Shown here: positions 1-6,564 of the stretch, in pieces
How positions within the stretch are numbered: position 1 is the first letter of the stretch
How the letters are laid out: each line of letters opens with the position of its first letter
NCBI GenBank assembly: GCA_947454295.1
Contig: CANGMO010000011.1
Span: forward strand, 1 to 15,465
Length of the DNA: 15,465 bases
Direction: 5' to 3'
Source of the DNA: Verrucomicrobiota bacterium
GTDB lineage: Bacteria; Verrucomicrobiota; Verrucomicrobiia; Limisphaerales; UBA9464
Position numbers and translations under genes: made by a program
The notes under the pieces: model-generated
Database searches by the model: none
What the model was told of the DNA's origin: nothing
What the model saw: only the letters and a program-made list of their open reading frames with translations

Positions 1-1
1 C

Positions 2-2080
2 CCCTTCTGCGCCCGCACCGGCCGGCTCTATCCCGCAGAATTTGTCACCAGCGACACCGGCACCGGTTTTGTGCACATCGCCCCGGGCCACGGCGCGGAT
101 GACTATCAACTGGGTCTCAAGGTCGGCCTGCCCATCTACTGCCCGGTCGATGACGAAGGCCGTCTCGGACCCACCTCCGATCTTCCGCGCGAGCAGCAGC
201 TGCCAGAGTCACTGGTTGGCAAGTCGGTGCTCGAAAAGAACAACCGCTCCGACGCCAACGATGCCGTCCTCGCCCTGTTGACCGAAAAACAGGCGCTGGC
301 ACATCGCGAGGATTATCCCCACAGCTATCCGCATTGCTGGCGTTCCAAGACGCCGATCATCTTCCGTGCGGTGGATCAGTGGTTTATTGGAGTGGATAGA
401 CCAGCGACTTCGGAACAGCCAACGACTGCCCATCCAACTCTTGCGGGGCAACTCCCAGACCGCTTAGACGTGACCACCTCCGACCCTCAGGTCGTTGCGG
501 CGTTCGGGAAAACCGCTGGCTTTGGAAAAGGAATCCGAGGCGCAGCTCTGAATGCCATTGAGCAAGTCAATTGGGTTCCTGAATGGGGAAAGAACCGCAT
601 TCAAGGGGCTGTTGCTAGCCGCCCTGACTGGTGCATCTCGCGTCAGCGCACCTGGGGCGTACCCATCCCCGCCTTCTACGACGCCAGCGGGGAGCCAATC
701 CTCAATGCCGACATCGTTCGCCAGGCCGCGGCTCTGATCGCGCAACACGGCAGCAACGTCTGGTTCGCCACGCCGGCCGCCGAATTGTGGAAGCAGTGCC
801 GTCCGGCCAACTGGGCCGGCCCGGAGGCCGTGGCCAAGGGTCACGACACCCTCGACGTGTGGATCGATTCGGGCAGCTCGAGTCGCGCCGTGCTCGCCGC
901 CCGTTCCGAACTGCAGCATCCCGACCGCACCGGTGCCAATGCCTGGCGCGCCGACGTGTATCTCGAAGGCTCCGATCAGCACCGCGGCTGGTTCCAGTCG
1001 TCCCTGCTCCTCTCGCTCGCCGGCAACGGCGCAGCGCCGTTCCACACCGTGCTTACCCACGGGTTCATGGTGGATGAGGACCGCGAGAAGATCTCCAAGT
1101 CCAAGCAGGGCGAGGGCGGCTATCAAAAGCCGCAGACCGCAGACCGCTACATCAAGGACTACGGCGCTGATGTGCTGCGTCTGTGGGTGGCGTCGCAGGA
1201 CTACCGAAGCGACATCGTGGTGTCGGAGGAACGTCTCAAGAAGGTGGGCGAAACCTACCGGCTCATCCGCAACACGCTGCGCTACCAGCTCAGCAACCTG
1301 TTCGACTTCGATCCGGCACGCGATGCGGTCGCCGATGCGGATCTCACCGGATTGGATCGCTGGATCCTCGGTGAATTCGCGGCCCTGGAATCCGACGTGG
1401 ACGCCGCGTATCGGAACTTCGAGTTCCACGTGGTCTATCAAAAGATCTCGCAGTTCGTCGCCGTTCAGCTGAGCGCCACCTATCACGACGTGGTGAAGGA
1501 TCGCCTCTACACCGATCCGGTGAACTCCGCGCGCCGTCGTAGCACGCAGACCGCGCTGCATCGCATGGTCACGCGGCTCTGCCAGATGCTGTCGCCGATG
1601 CTCGTGTTCACCGCCGAGGAGGCGTGGGAATTCATCCCCGGTCGCCCCGCCGGTTCGGTGCATGCCTCGGAGTGGACTCCGGCCTCGGTCGCCATCTCGG
1701 ATGCCGAGCGCGCCCAGTGGGCCGCCCGTCTTCAGCTGCGCGAGGACATGCTCAAGCCGCTCGAAAAGGCGCGTCAGGAAAAGACCATCGGCAAGGCCCT
1801 GGATGCCCAGGTGACGCTCCGTGCGACCGCTACGTATCGCGCCACCGTTGATCCCGAGGGCGCCAGCACCGCGCTGCTGCAGGAGCTCGCCAACGTGTCG
1901 CAATTGCACTGGGAAACCGCCGAAACGCCGACCGTCGAGGTGGTGGTGGCCAAGGCTTCCGGCGTAAAATGCGATCGCTGCTGGCATTGGGAGACCGACG
2001 TCGGCGCCGACGCCGCGTTCCCCGAGTTGTGCCCACGCTGCGTGAAGGCAGTCACCACGGCCGCGCCCGCGACGGCCTGA
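2..2080 (+). CDS. ileS: Isoleucyl-tRNA synthetase, 3' part (5' end cut by window)
   Basis: Charges tRNA-Ile with isoleucine in the cytoplasm. The frame is open from base 2, so the first methionine at 71 is internal; 692 residues are visible and the N-terminal HIGH half is missing. The visible part starts in the CP1 editing domain with GTGFVHIAPGHGADDY, which carries the editing Asp. It continues through the catalytic core (WRSKTPIIFRAVDQWF, RPDWCISRQRTWGVPIP, LDVWIDSGSSSRAV), a KISKS signature at 1088-1102 in place of KMSKS, the anticodon-binding domain, and a C-terminal zinc knuckle with Cys codons at 1970, 1979, 2030 and 2039. Oddity: about 45 extra residues (398-532) lie between QWFIGVD and the strand leading to VNWVPEWG, where E. 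coli IleRS has only about three. The codons around them are AT-richer than the rest. Because the frame and all downstream motifs are intact, the gene is probably functional. The next gene starts 60 bp downstream on the same strand. Confidence 0.97.
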   Translation, partial: PFCARTGRLYPAEFVTSDTGTGFVHIAPGHGADDYQLGLKVGLPIYCPVDDEGRLGPTSDLPREQQLPESLVGKSVLEKNNRSDANDAVLALLTEKQALAHREDYPHSYPHCWRSKTPIIFRAVDQWFIGVDRPATSEQPTTAHPTLAGQLPDRLDVTTSDPQVVAAFGKTAGFGKGIRGAALNAIEQVNWVPEWGKNRIQGAVASRPDWCISRQRTWGVPIPAFYDASGEPILNADIVRQAAALIAQHGSNVWFATPAAELWKQCRPANWAGPEAVAKGHDTLDVWIDSGSSSRAVLAARSELQHPDRTGANAWRADVYLEGSDQHRGWFQSSLLLSLAGNGAAPFHTVLTHGFMVDEDREKISKSKQGEGGYQKPQTADRYIKDYGADVLRLWVASQDYRSDIVVSEERLKKVGETYRLIRNTLRYQLSNLFDFDPARDAVADADLTGLDRWILGEFAALESDVDAAYRNFEFHVVYQKISQFVAVQLSATYHDVVKDRLYTDPVNSARRRSTQTALHRMVTRLCQMLSPMLVFTAEEAWEFIPGRPAGSVHASEWTPASVAISDAERAQWAARLQLREDMLKPLEKARQEKTIGKALDAQVTLRATATYRATVDPEGASTALLQELANVSQLHWETAETPTVEVVVAKASGVKCDRCWHWETDVGADAAFPELCPRCVKAVTTAAPATA
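398..532 (+). other. In-frame insert in ileS with atypical codon use
   Basis: These 45 codons encode a Pro/Thr/Ala-rich stretch with no resemblance to any IleRS block I know. They use codons such as AGA, TTA, CCA, ACT, GGA and AAA, which are rare in the rest of the gene. The altered composition extends on both sides, roughly 371-631, into conserved catalytic sequence. A small stem, CGACC-ctca-GGTCG, lies at 481-494. No clear target-site duplication is visible. It may be a lineage-specific insertion or part of a recombined segment. Confidence 0.6.
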
Positions 2081-2140
2081 TTCAGGCGCGGCGAAGCGCC
2101 CGCTTGGATCCCGTAGCGCGCATGCACTAGGTTTGCCCCG

Positions 2141-3313
2141 ATGCGGATCCTCCTCATCAACGACGTCGCCCGCTACCTCAACGGTGGCGGGAACCGCGTT
2201 GTGGTGGAGACGCTGGAGGGCCTGCACGCCCGCGGCATGACCGTGGGCTGCGTCTATCACAGCGGGGAAGCTGCGCTCAGCCCGGGGATCTGGAGCCGGC
2301 GCGTCGATGACCGCCAGCCGGCCGACTCGATGCGCGCGCAGATGCGCCAGGCCATCGAGGACTTCCAGCCCGACCTCATTCAGAGCCACAGCACGCAGGT
2401 CATGGCGTCCTACCCGGACTGGGTTGAGCGCATTCCCTCCGCGCAGTTCGTGCATGACGAAAGCTGGTTCTGCTCGGGCGGCAATCGCGTGGATCGGAAT
2501 CTCCAGCACTGCAATCGCGCCCACGGCCTCGCCTGCCTGCCGCTGCACTACACGACCGGCTGCGGTGGCAAATCGCCGATGGGCAACTGGGTCCGGTGGC
2601 AATTGGTGGCCTCGCGGATCCATGCGCGGGGCTACCGACATCTTCAGATTCAGGTCGCCTCGCGGTTCATGCGACGTGGCTTCCTGGAGAATGGCTTTCC
2701 CGAGCATCGCCTCACGGTGATCCCGCTCTACTCGACCGCCCCGGCCGTCGAGTTGCCGGTGGAGCCGGGGTTGGTGGTGGCCCCGGCGCGGCTCGTGCAT
2801 CACAAGGGCATCGAGGTGTTGATCCGCGCGCTCCACGGGATTCGCGACCTCCCGTGGCGTCTTGCCGTACCGGGGGACGGCCCGGAGCGGGTGCGGCTGA
2901 CCGCAGTGATTCGTGAGCTCGGCGTTGAGGATCGCGTGGTGCTCCCGGGTGAGCTGCATCCCGAGGAAGTCGACCGCTGGTATGCCCGCGCCCAAGTCGT
3001 CGCCTTTCCGGTGTTGCGTGAGGAGCCGTTCGGCCTGGTCGGCGTCGAAGCCCTGGCCCACGGAAAGCCGATCGTCGCCTTCGCCGGCGGCGCGGTGGAG
3101 GAATGGCTCTGGCCCGGTGAGACCGGACTTTCGGTTGGTGAAAAGACGCCAGAGGCGCTGGGCAGCGCCCTGGCGACACTGCTTCGCGATCCCGATCGAT
3201 GCCTCACCATGGGACGCGCGGCGCGGACGCGTTACGCCGCCTTCACCCGCGACGCCTACCTCGATCGATTGCTCGCCCATTTCCATCAGGTGCGGGCGCA
3301 GTTCCATTCGTAG
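2141..3313 (+). CDS. GT4-family glycosyltransferase
   Basis: A 390-residue GT-B glycosyltransferase that would transfer a sugar from an activated donor to a cell-surface glycan or similar acceptor; donor and acceptor cannot be read from sequence. The N-terminal Rossmann half opens with MRILLINDVARYLNGGGNRV, whose glycine-rich loop is typical of GT4. The C-terminal half has VVAPARLVHHKGIEVLIRAL (residues 212-231) and the E-x7-E nucleotide-sugar motif EPFGLVGVE (295-303). Residues 105-145 form a cysteine-rich insert (Cys111, 124, 132, 141) following HDESWF, as in a subset of GT4 enzymes; these cysteines may bind metal or form disulfides. The start is the ATG at 2141, with only a weak upstream AGG. 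It follows ileS by 60 bp; a short GC stem at 2085-2100 without a T run gives no strong terminator between them. Confidence 0.9.
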   Translation: MRILLINDVARYLNGGGNRVVVETLEGLHARGMTVGCVYHSGEAALSPGIWSRRVDDRQPADSMRAQMRQAIEDFQPDLIQSHSTQVMASYPDWVERIPSAQFVHDESWFCSGGNRVDRNLQHCNRAHGLACLPLHYTTGCGGKSPMGNWVRWQLVASRIHARGYRHLQIQVASRFMRRGFLENGFPEHRLTVIPLYSTAPAVELPVEPGLVVAPARLVHHKGIEVLIRALHGIRDLPWRLAVPGDGPERVRLTAVIRELGVEDRVVLPGELHPEEVDRWYARAQVVAFPVLREEPFGLVGVEALAHGKPIVAFAGGAVEEWLWPGETGLSVGEKTPEALGSALATLLRDPDRCLTMGRAARTRYAAFTRDAYLDRLLAHFHQVRAQFHS

Positions 3314-3602
3314 AAACTGCGAACGACCGACAGGCCTCCTCCTTTCGGAGTGCAGCGGGAAGCGAAGCGCCACGCCGCTTTCGACACCGCAACCTCGGCC
3401 CCACACGACGAACTACCCTCGGCTGCTTTCGCGCCACAATCCGGTGCGAATCCACTGACGGTGTTCCACCACGCCCGGGACCAAAGCGGGGTCGACGCTG
3501 CGCTCTGCCCCCGCACTCCGAAAAGTGGACCGTGTCGCTGGACGCGCCGACCACGTTGAAACCTTTTCATTGCGCGGGATTCCTGTTGGCGGACTCCGGG
3601 TG
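3314..3602 (+). other. Intergenic gap with nested inverted repeats
   Basis: No convincing gene lies in these 289 bp; several reading frames cross it, but none has recognisable content. It holds an 11-bp perfect inverted repeat (TTTCGGAGTGC at 3343-3353, complement at 3513-3523). Inside that are further complementary pairs: GCAGCG 3352-3357 with CGCTGC near 3496-3501, and CCGCTTT 3375-3381 with AAAGCGG 3483-3489. A local hairpin AAGCG/CGCTT sits at 3365-3380. This may be a folded dispersed element. A stretch at about 3433-3475 contains GGTGCGAATCC, which is like part of a cobalamin riboswitch, but the pairing is poor. No purine riboswitch core is visible ahead of the permease gene. Confidence 0.45.
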
Positions 3603-4949
3603 ATGAACGAATCATCGGCCGTGCTCGAGCGCGTGTTCCAGCTGGGCCAGCATAAGACCTCGGTTCGCCGTGAGTTCATTGCCGGCATCACCACCTTCGC
3701 CGCGATGGCCTACATCCTGGCGGTCAACCCCGGCATCCTCGGCCAGACCGGCATGGACCGCGGGGCCCTCATCACCGCCACCGCGCTGGCCTCGGCGCTG
3801 ATGACCCTGGTGATGGCGCTGGCGACCAACTATCCCATCGCCCTCGCGCCCGGCATGGGCCTGAACGCCTTCTTCACCTACGGCCTTTGCCTCGGCGCCA
3901 AGATCCCGTGGCAGGCCGCCCTCGGCCTCGTGTTCTACAGCGGCTGCATCTTCCTGATCCTCACGCTGACCGGTGTCCGCAAGAAGCTGATCGAAGCGAT
4001 CCCGCACGAACTCAAGCTGGCCATCACCTGTGGCATCGGCCTGTTCATCGCCTTCATCGGACTCAAGAACGGCGGCATCATCGTGGCCAGCCCGCCCACC
4101 TTCGTGAGCCTCGGAGATCTGCATCAACCGGGTCCCCTGCTCGTGCTGGGCGGTATCGTGCTCACCGCCATCCTCGTGTGGCGCAAGATTCCCGGCGCGA
4201 TCATTCTGGTGATCGCCGCCATCACCATCCTCGGCCTCTTCCTCACCACCACGGGTGCCGATGGCAAGGCCGTGGCCGTGACCTCGCCCCCGTCGGCCAT
4301 TGTTTCAGCCCCTGCGTCCCTGACCCCGACGTTCCTTCAGCTGGATCTCGGTTACTTCCCGGCCCACTGGCGCCAGTGCCTGCCGCTGCTGCTGGCCCTG
4401 TTGTTCGTGGACTTGTTCGACAACATGGGAACCCTGATCGGCGTGTGTCAGCGCGCGGGGCTGCTGGATGAGAAGGGCAACCTGCCCAAGCTCGGCCGCG
4501 CCCTGACCGCCGACGCCACCGCCGCCATGGTCGGATCCACCCTCGGCACTTCGACGGTCACGAGCTACATCGAGTCCGCCGCCGGCGTGGAGGCGGGAGG
4601 ACGCACCGGGCTCACTGCCATCGTCACCGCCGGTTGCTTCCTGCTGGCGCTCTTCCTCAATCCGCTCATCGCCATCATCCCCGCCGCCGCCACCGCGCCC
4701 GCGCTGGTAATTGTGGGCGTGTTCATGATGCAGAGCATCGCCGAGCTCGACCTGAAGGATTTCTCCAAGGCGGTACCCGCGGTGATCACCATCCTGGCAA
4801 TGCCGCTGACCTTCAGCATCGCGGAGGGCATCGCGCTGGGATTCGTGGTCTACGTGCTCTTCGCCCTGGGAATCGGCCGTGCACGTGAAGTGAAGCCGCT
4901 CGCCTGGGTCCTCGGCGCGCTGCTCCTCGCCCACCTCATCTGGAAATGA
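3603..4949 (+). CDS. AzgA-type (NCS2-related) purine base permease
   Basis: An inner-membrane proton-coupled importer, 448 residues and very hydrophobic, of the AzgA/PbuG group that takes up adenine, guanine or hypoxanthine. Diagnostic stretches are EFIAGITTFAAMAYILAVNP (24-43), APGMGLNAFFTYG (82-94), LLFVDLFDNMGTLIGV (266-281) and TSTVTSYIESAAGVEAGGRTG (316-336), in the order expected for the family, with about 12-14 membrane segments. I chose the ATG at 3603 because the family begins only a few residues before the EFIAGITTF helix. The same frame stays open upstream to 3525, but those 26 residues look like intergenic translation. The ribosome site is weak (GGCGGA about 10 nt upstream). Its stop overlaps the start of the next gene in ATGA, so the two are probably translated together. 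Which base is the substrate cannot be decided. Confidence 0.94.
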   Translation: MNESSAVLERVFQLGQHKTSVRREFIAGITTFAAMAYILAVNPGILGQTGMDRGALITATALASALMTLVMALATNYPIALAPGMGLNAFFTYGLCLGAKIPWQAALGLVFYSGCIFLILTLTGVRKKLIEAIPHELKLAITCGIGLFIAFIGLKNGGIIVASPPTFVSLGDLHQPGPLLVLGGIVLTAILVWRKIPGAIILVIAAITILGLFLTTTGADGKAVAVTSPPSAIVSAPASLTPTFLQLDLGYFPAHWRQCLPLLLALLFVDLFDNMGTLIGVCQRAGLLDEKGNLPKLGRALTADATAAMVGSTLGTSTVTSYIESAAGVEAGGRTGLTAIVTAGCFLLALFLNPLIAIIPAAATAPALVIVGVFMMQSIAELDLKDFSKAVPAVITILAMPLTFSIAEGIALGFVVYVLFALGIGRAREVKPLAWVLGALLLAHLIWK

Positions 4950-5878
4950 AGTCACCATTTCCCGTGACGCGTTTCCGACTCCTCACGCTCTGGATCAGTC
5001 TGCTGCTTCTGGCCGGTTGCGCCACGCCCGTCGCCTCCCGTCGCCCGCTGTACGCCGTCCTTTCGGCCTACGGACCGGAAACCAAGGCCAACGAAGCCGC
5101 GCTCATTCCTCCCGGAGCACGCGTGACGATCACGCGGATCCACGGAACCGAGTTCAAGCGGGTGGAGTTCGAGGGCCACGACCTGCTCCTCTTTCCCTCG
5201 GGCGTGAGCATGGTGAATGCGGCCATGAACGTGCAGCTGGCACTGGATCATTTTCCGGTCACCCACGTGCTGTTTGCAGGCATCGCCGGCAGCATGAATC
5301 CCGCCCACGCCATCGGCGACGTGGTAGTGCCTGAGCGTTGGTATCATCACAGTGAAGGCGCGTACCTGAATCCCAAGCGCGACGGATCCGGCTACGTGCT
5401 GCCCCAGTTCTTCGAGCCTCCGTACGAAAACTTCGGCTACTTCTTCCCGGATCACGTGTGGGCCCAACGGGACGGCATGGCCAAACCGGAGCGTCAGGAG
5501 TTCTTCCCGGTCGATCCCGACCTGCTGGCCGCCGCGCGACATGCGGCACCGCGTTTCCCGGGCCTGAAGCTGCGCTACGAATCCCGCGATTGCACCGTGT
5601 CGGTGGGCGGCAATGGCATTTCGGGACCGGTCTTCATGGACAATCGGGAGTACCGGAAATGGGCCTATAAGGTGTGGAAGGCCGAGTGCCTCGACATGGA
5701 ATCCACCGCCGTGGCGCAGGTGTGCTGGGTCAACCGCAAGCCCTGCCTCATCGTGCGCTCGTTGAGTGATCTCGCCGGCGGCCAGGAAGGCATCAATGCC
5801 GAGGATTTCACCGAGGACATCGTCTCCCGTCACGCCTCCGAGGTCCTGCGCGAAATCATCCGCGACCTGCCGCGCTGA
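4946..5878 (+). CDS. Lipoprotein of the purine nucleosidase/phosphorylase (MTAN-like) fold
   Basis: A 310-residue protein with an N-terminal lipoprotein signal: basic start, LLTLWISLLLLAGC, lipidated Cys25. Ala at +2 favours the outer membrane if Lol sorting applies. The rest is the PNP/UDP-phosphorylase fold shared by methylthioadenosine/adenosylhomocysteine nucleosidase. It shows FAGIAGSMNP (110-119) followed by IGDVVVPERW (123-132), DMESTAVAQVC (250-260) whose Glu normally holds the ribose, and VRSLSDLAGG (270-279) whose Asp275 matches the catalytic acid. The GIAG...IGDVVVP...H pattern also recalls plant bark storage proteins of this fold. It would cleave a nucleoside outside the cytoplasm; the substrate is unknown. 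The start overlaps the permease stop by 4 bp, suggesting that base released by this enzyme feeds that importer. A segment at 150-190 (LPQFFEPPYENFGYFFPDHV) is not typical of cytosolic MTAN. Confidence 0.88.
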   Translation: MKSPFPVTRFRLLTLWISLLLLAGCATPVASRRPLYAVLSAYGPETKANEAALIPPGARVTITRIHGTEFKRVEFEGHDLLLFPSGVSMVNAAMNVQLALDHFPVTHVLFAGIAGSMNPAHAIGDVVVPERWYHHSEGAYLNPKRDGSGYVLPQFFEPPYENFGYFFPDHVWAQRDGMAKPERQEFFPVDPDLLAAARHAAPRFPGLKLRYESRDCTVSVGGNGISGPVFMDNREYRKWAYKVWKAECLDMESTAVAQVCWVNRKPCLIVRSLSDLAGGQEGINAEDFTEDIVSRHASEVLREIIRDLPR

Positions 5879-5953
5879 ATTGCGGCGGAGCACGCCGGGC
5901 ATGATCGCCCGCTGAGACCCCGCCAGACATCGCATCCCAGGCCTGTCCCGCCT

Positions 5954-6020
5954 GTTCGGAGTCCCGCCTTCAGACGGTCCCCTTCGCCGCCCGATGCCGC
6001 CTGAAGGCGGGACTCCAAAC
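5954..6020. repeat. REP-like inverted pair, 24-bp arms
   Basis: Arms 5954-5977 and 5997-6020 are inverted copies with two mismatches, separated by 19 bp. The core is GGAGTCCCGCCTTCAG on one side and CTGAAGGCGGGACTCC on the other. Each arm also folds on itself: CCGCC-TGAA-GGCGG is perfect in the right arm at 5997-6010 and has one mismatch in the left. This nested arrangement is that of paired REP/BIME-type elements. It lies between convergent genes, so its RNA could also act as a bidirectional terminator, although no T run follows. A smaller stem CGGGC/GCCCG at 5896-5911 lies just after the nucleosidase stop. Confidence 0.75.
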
Positions 6021-6127
6021 GGGCAGCCACTTGGTAGCGCGAGGCTCCTGCCGAGCGGGTGCGTAGGGGGCGGGTGGGAACGCACGAGGCGATGCGAAAC
6101 CCGTCCACCCACCTGGCTCATCAGGAG

Positions 6128-6276
6128 ATTCGCCCTACCCGGGAATGCTGCCGGAACGGTTAGTTCCACCTTGGAACGCTCGATTGCGAAGGTTGAATTC
6201 CGCCGGCACCGGCAACACCGCTGGCCGAAGTTCCGCCCCCACGATCGCATCGCCGCGGCGCCACGGTAGGGCGAAT
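6128..6276. repeat. 12-bp perfect inverted repeat bounding about 149 bp
   Basis: ATTCGCCCTACC at 6128-6139 has its exact complement GGTAGGGCGAAT at 6265-6276. The enclosed 125 bp hold the last third of the small minus-strand ORF (6160-6483) and no recognisable protein motif. A related phrase, GGTAGCGCGAGGCTCC, occurs at about 6033. The unit looks like a small non-autonomous dispersed element, but I see no target duplication. Confidence 0.45.
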
Positions 6277-6483
6277 GCGAATTGGCCGCCGCGGCACCAC
6301 GCAGCCGCTGTAAACTTCCCATTCCCGTCCGTCCCGCTCCACGGCGCACCAGCCCGGCTTCAGGCGGACCACGCGGACCTGCGCCCCTTCCGGCAGTCCC
6401 TCGGGCAGCGGATAGCCACCCGCCACCGGCTTCACCTCCACCACATCCCCGATCTCGTAGTCGAGCAGTCGATTCAACTTCAT
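6160..6483 (-). CDS. Small unknown protein, possible SH3-like barrel; C-terminus runs into a repeat
   Basis: A 107-residue frame with ATG at 6483. Residues 1-66 look like a genuine small beta-rich protein: LDYEIGDVVEVKPVAGGYPL, then GAQVRVVRLKPGWCAVERDG and REWEVYSGCVVPRR. The alternating hydrophobic pattern and the GDVVEV start resemble an SH3-like barrel, but I cannot name a family or function. After about residue 66 the sequence becomes low-complexity (RPIRIRPTVAPRR, then Gly/Ser/Ala-rich). That change coincides with the inverted repeat whose right arm is 6265-6276, so the original stop was probably lost and the tail is read from repeat DNA. It sits 77 bp after oppC on the same strand and may be read with it. 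No strong ribosome site is seen. It could also be a decayed gene. Confidence 0.55.
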   Translation of the reverse strand: MKLNRLLDYEIGDVVEVKPVAGGYPLPEGLPEGAQVRVVRLKPGWCAVERDGREWEVYSGCVVPRRPIRIRPTVAPRRCDRGGGTSASGVAGAGGIQPSQSSVPRWN

Positions 6484-6503
6484 GCCGACAGCCTAAAGCC
6501 CAT

Positions 6504-6564
6504 GGTCGGACACACCTTGTCTGACCTGCGACTTTCGACTTTAGACTTTCGACCTTCGACTTAT
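6504..6564. repeat. Hairpin plus six 7-bp tandem units at the end of oppC
   Basis: Six degenerate heptamers run from 6523 to 6564: GACCTGC, GACTTTC, GACTTTA, GACTTTC, GACCTTC, GACTTAT. The last unit contains the stop codon of oppC. Next to them is a hairpin: GGTCGGACA at 6504-6512, five-base loop, TGTCTGACC at 6518-6526 (one wobble), whose right arm overlaps the first heptamer. On the oppC transcript the heptamers come first and the hairpin second. No T run follows, so a terminator role is uncertain. Confidence 0.7.

Noticed and set aside
464..3406. A 980-codon open frame on the minus strand opposite ileS and the glycosyltransferase
   Set aside because: It mirrors two well-identified genes and has no recognisable domain; its composition (Arg, Gly, His, Ala rich) is that of antisense frames in GC-rich DNA.
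3314..3602. Purine riboswitch before the purine permease
   Set aside because: I looked for the conserved three-way junction core and loop bases and found none.
5994..6269. A 91-codon plus-strand ORF starting MPPEGGTPN
   Set aside because: It begins inside the REP-like arm and is translation of repeat DNA.
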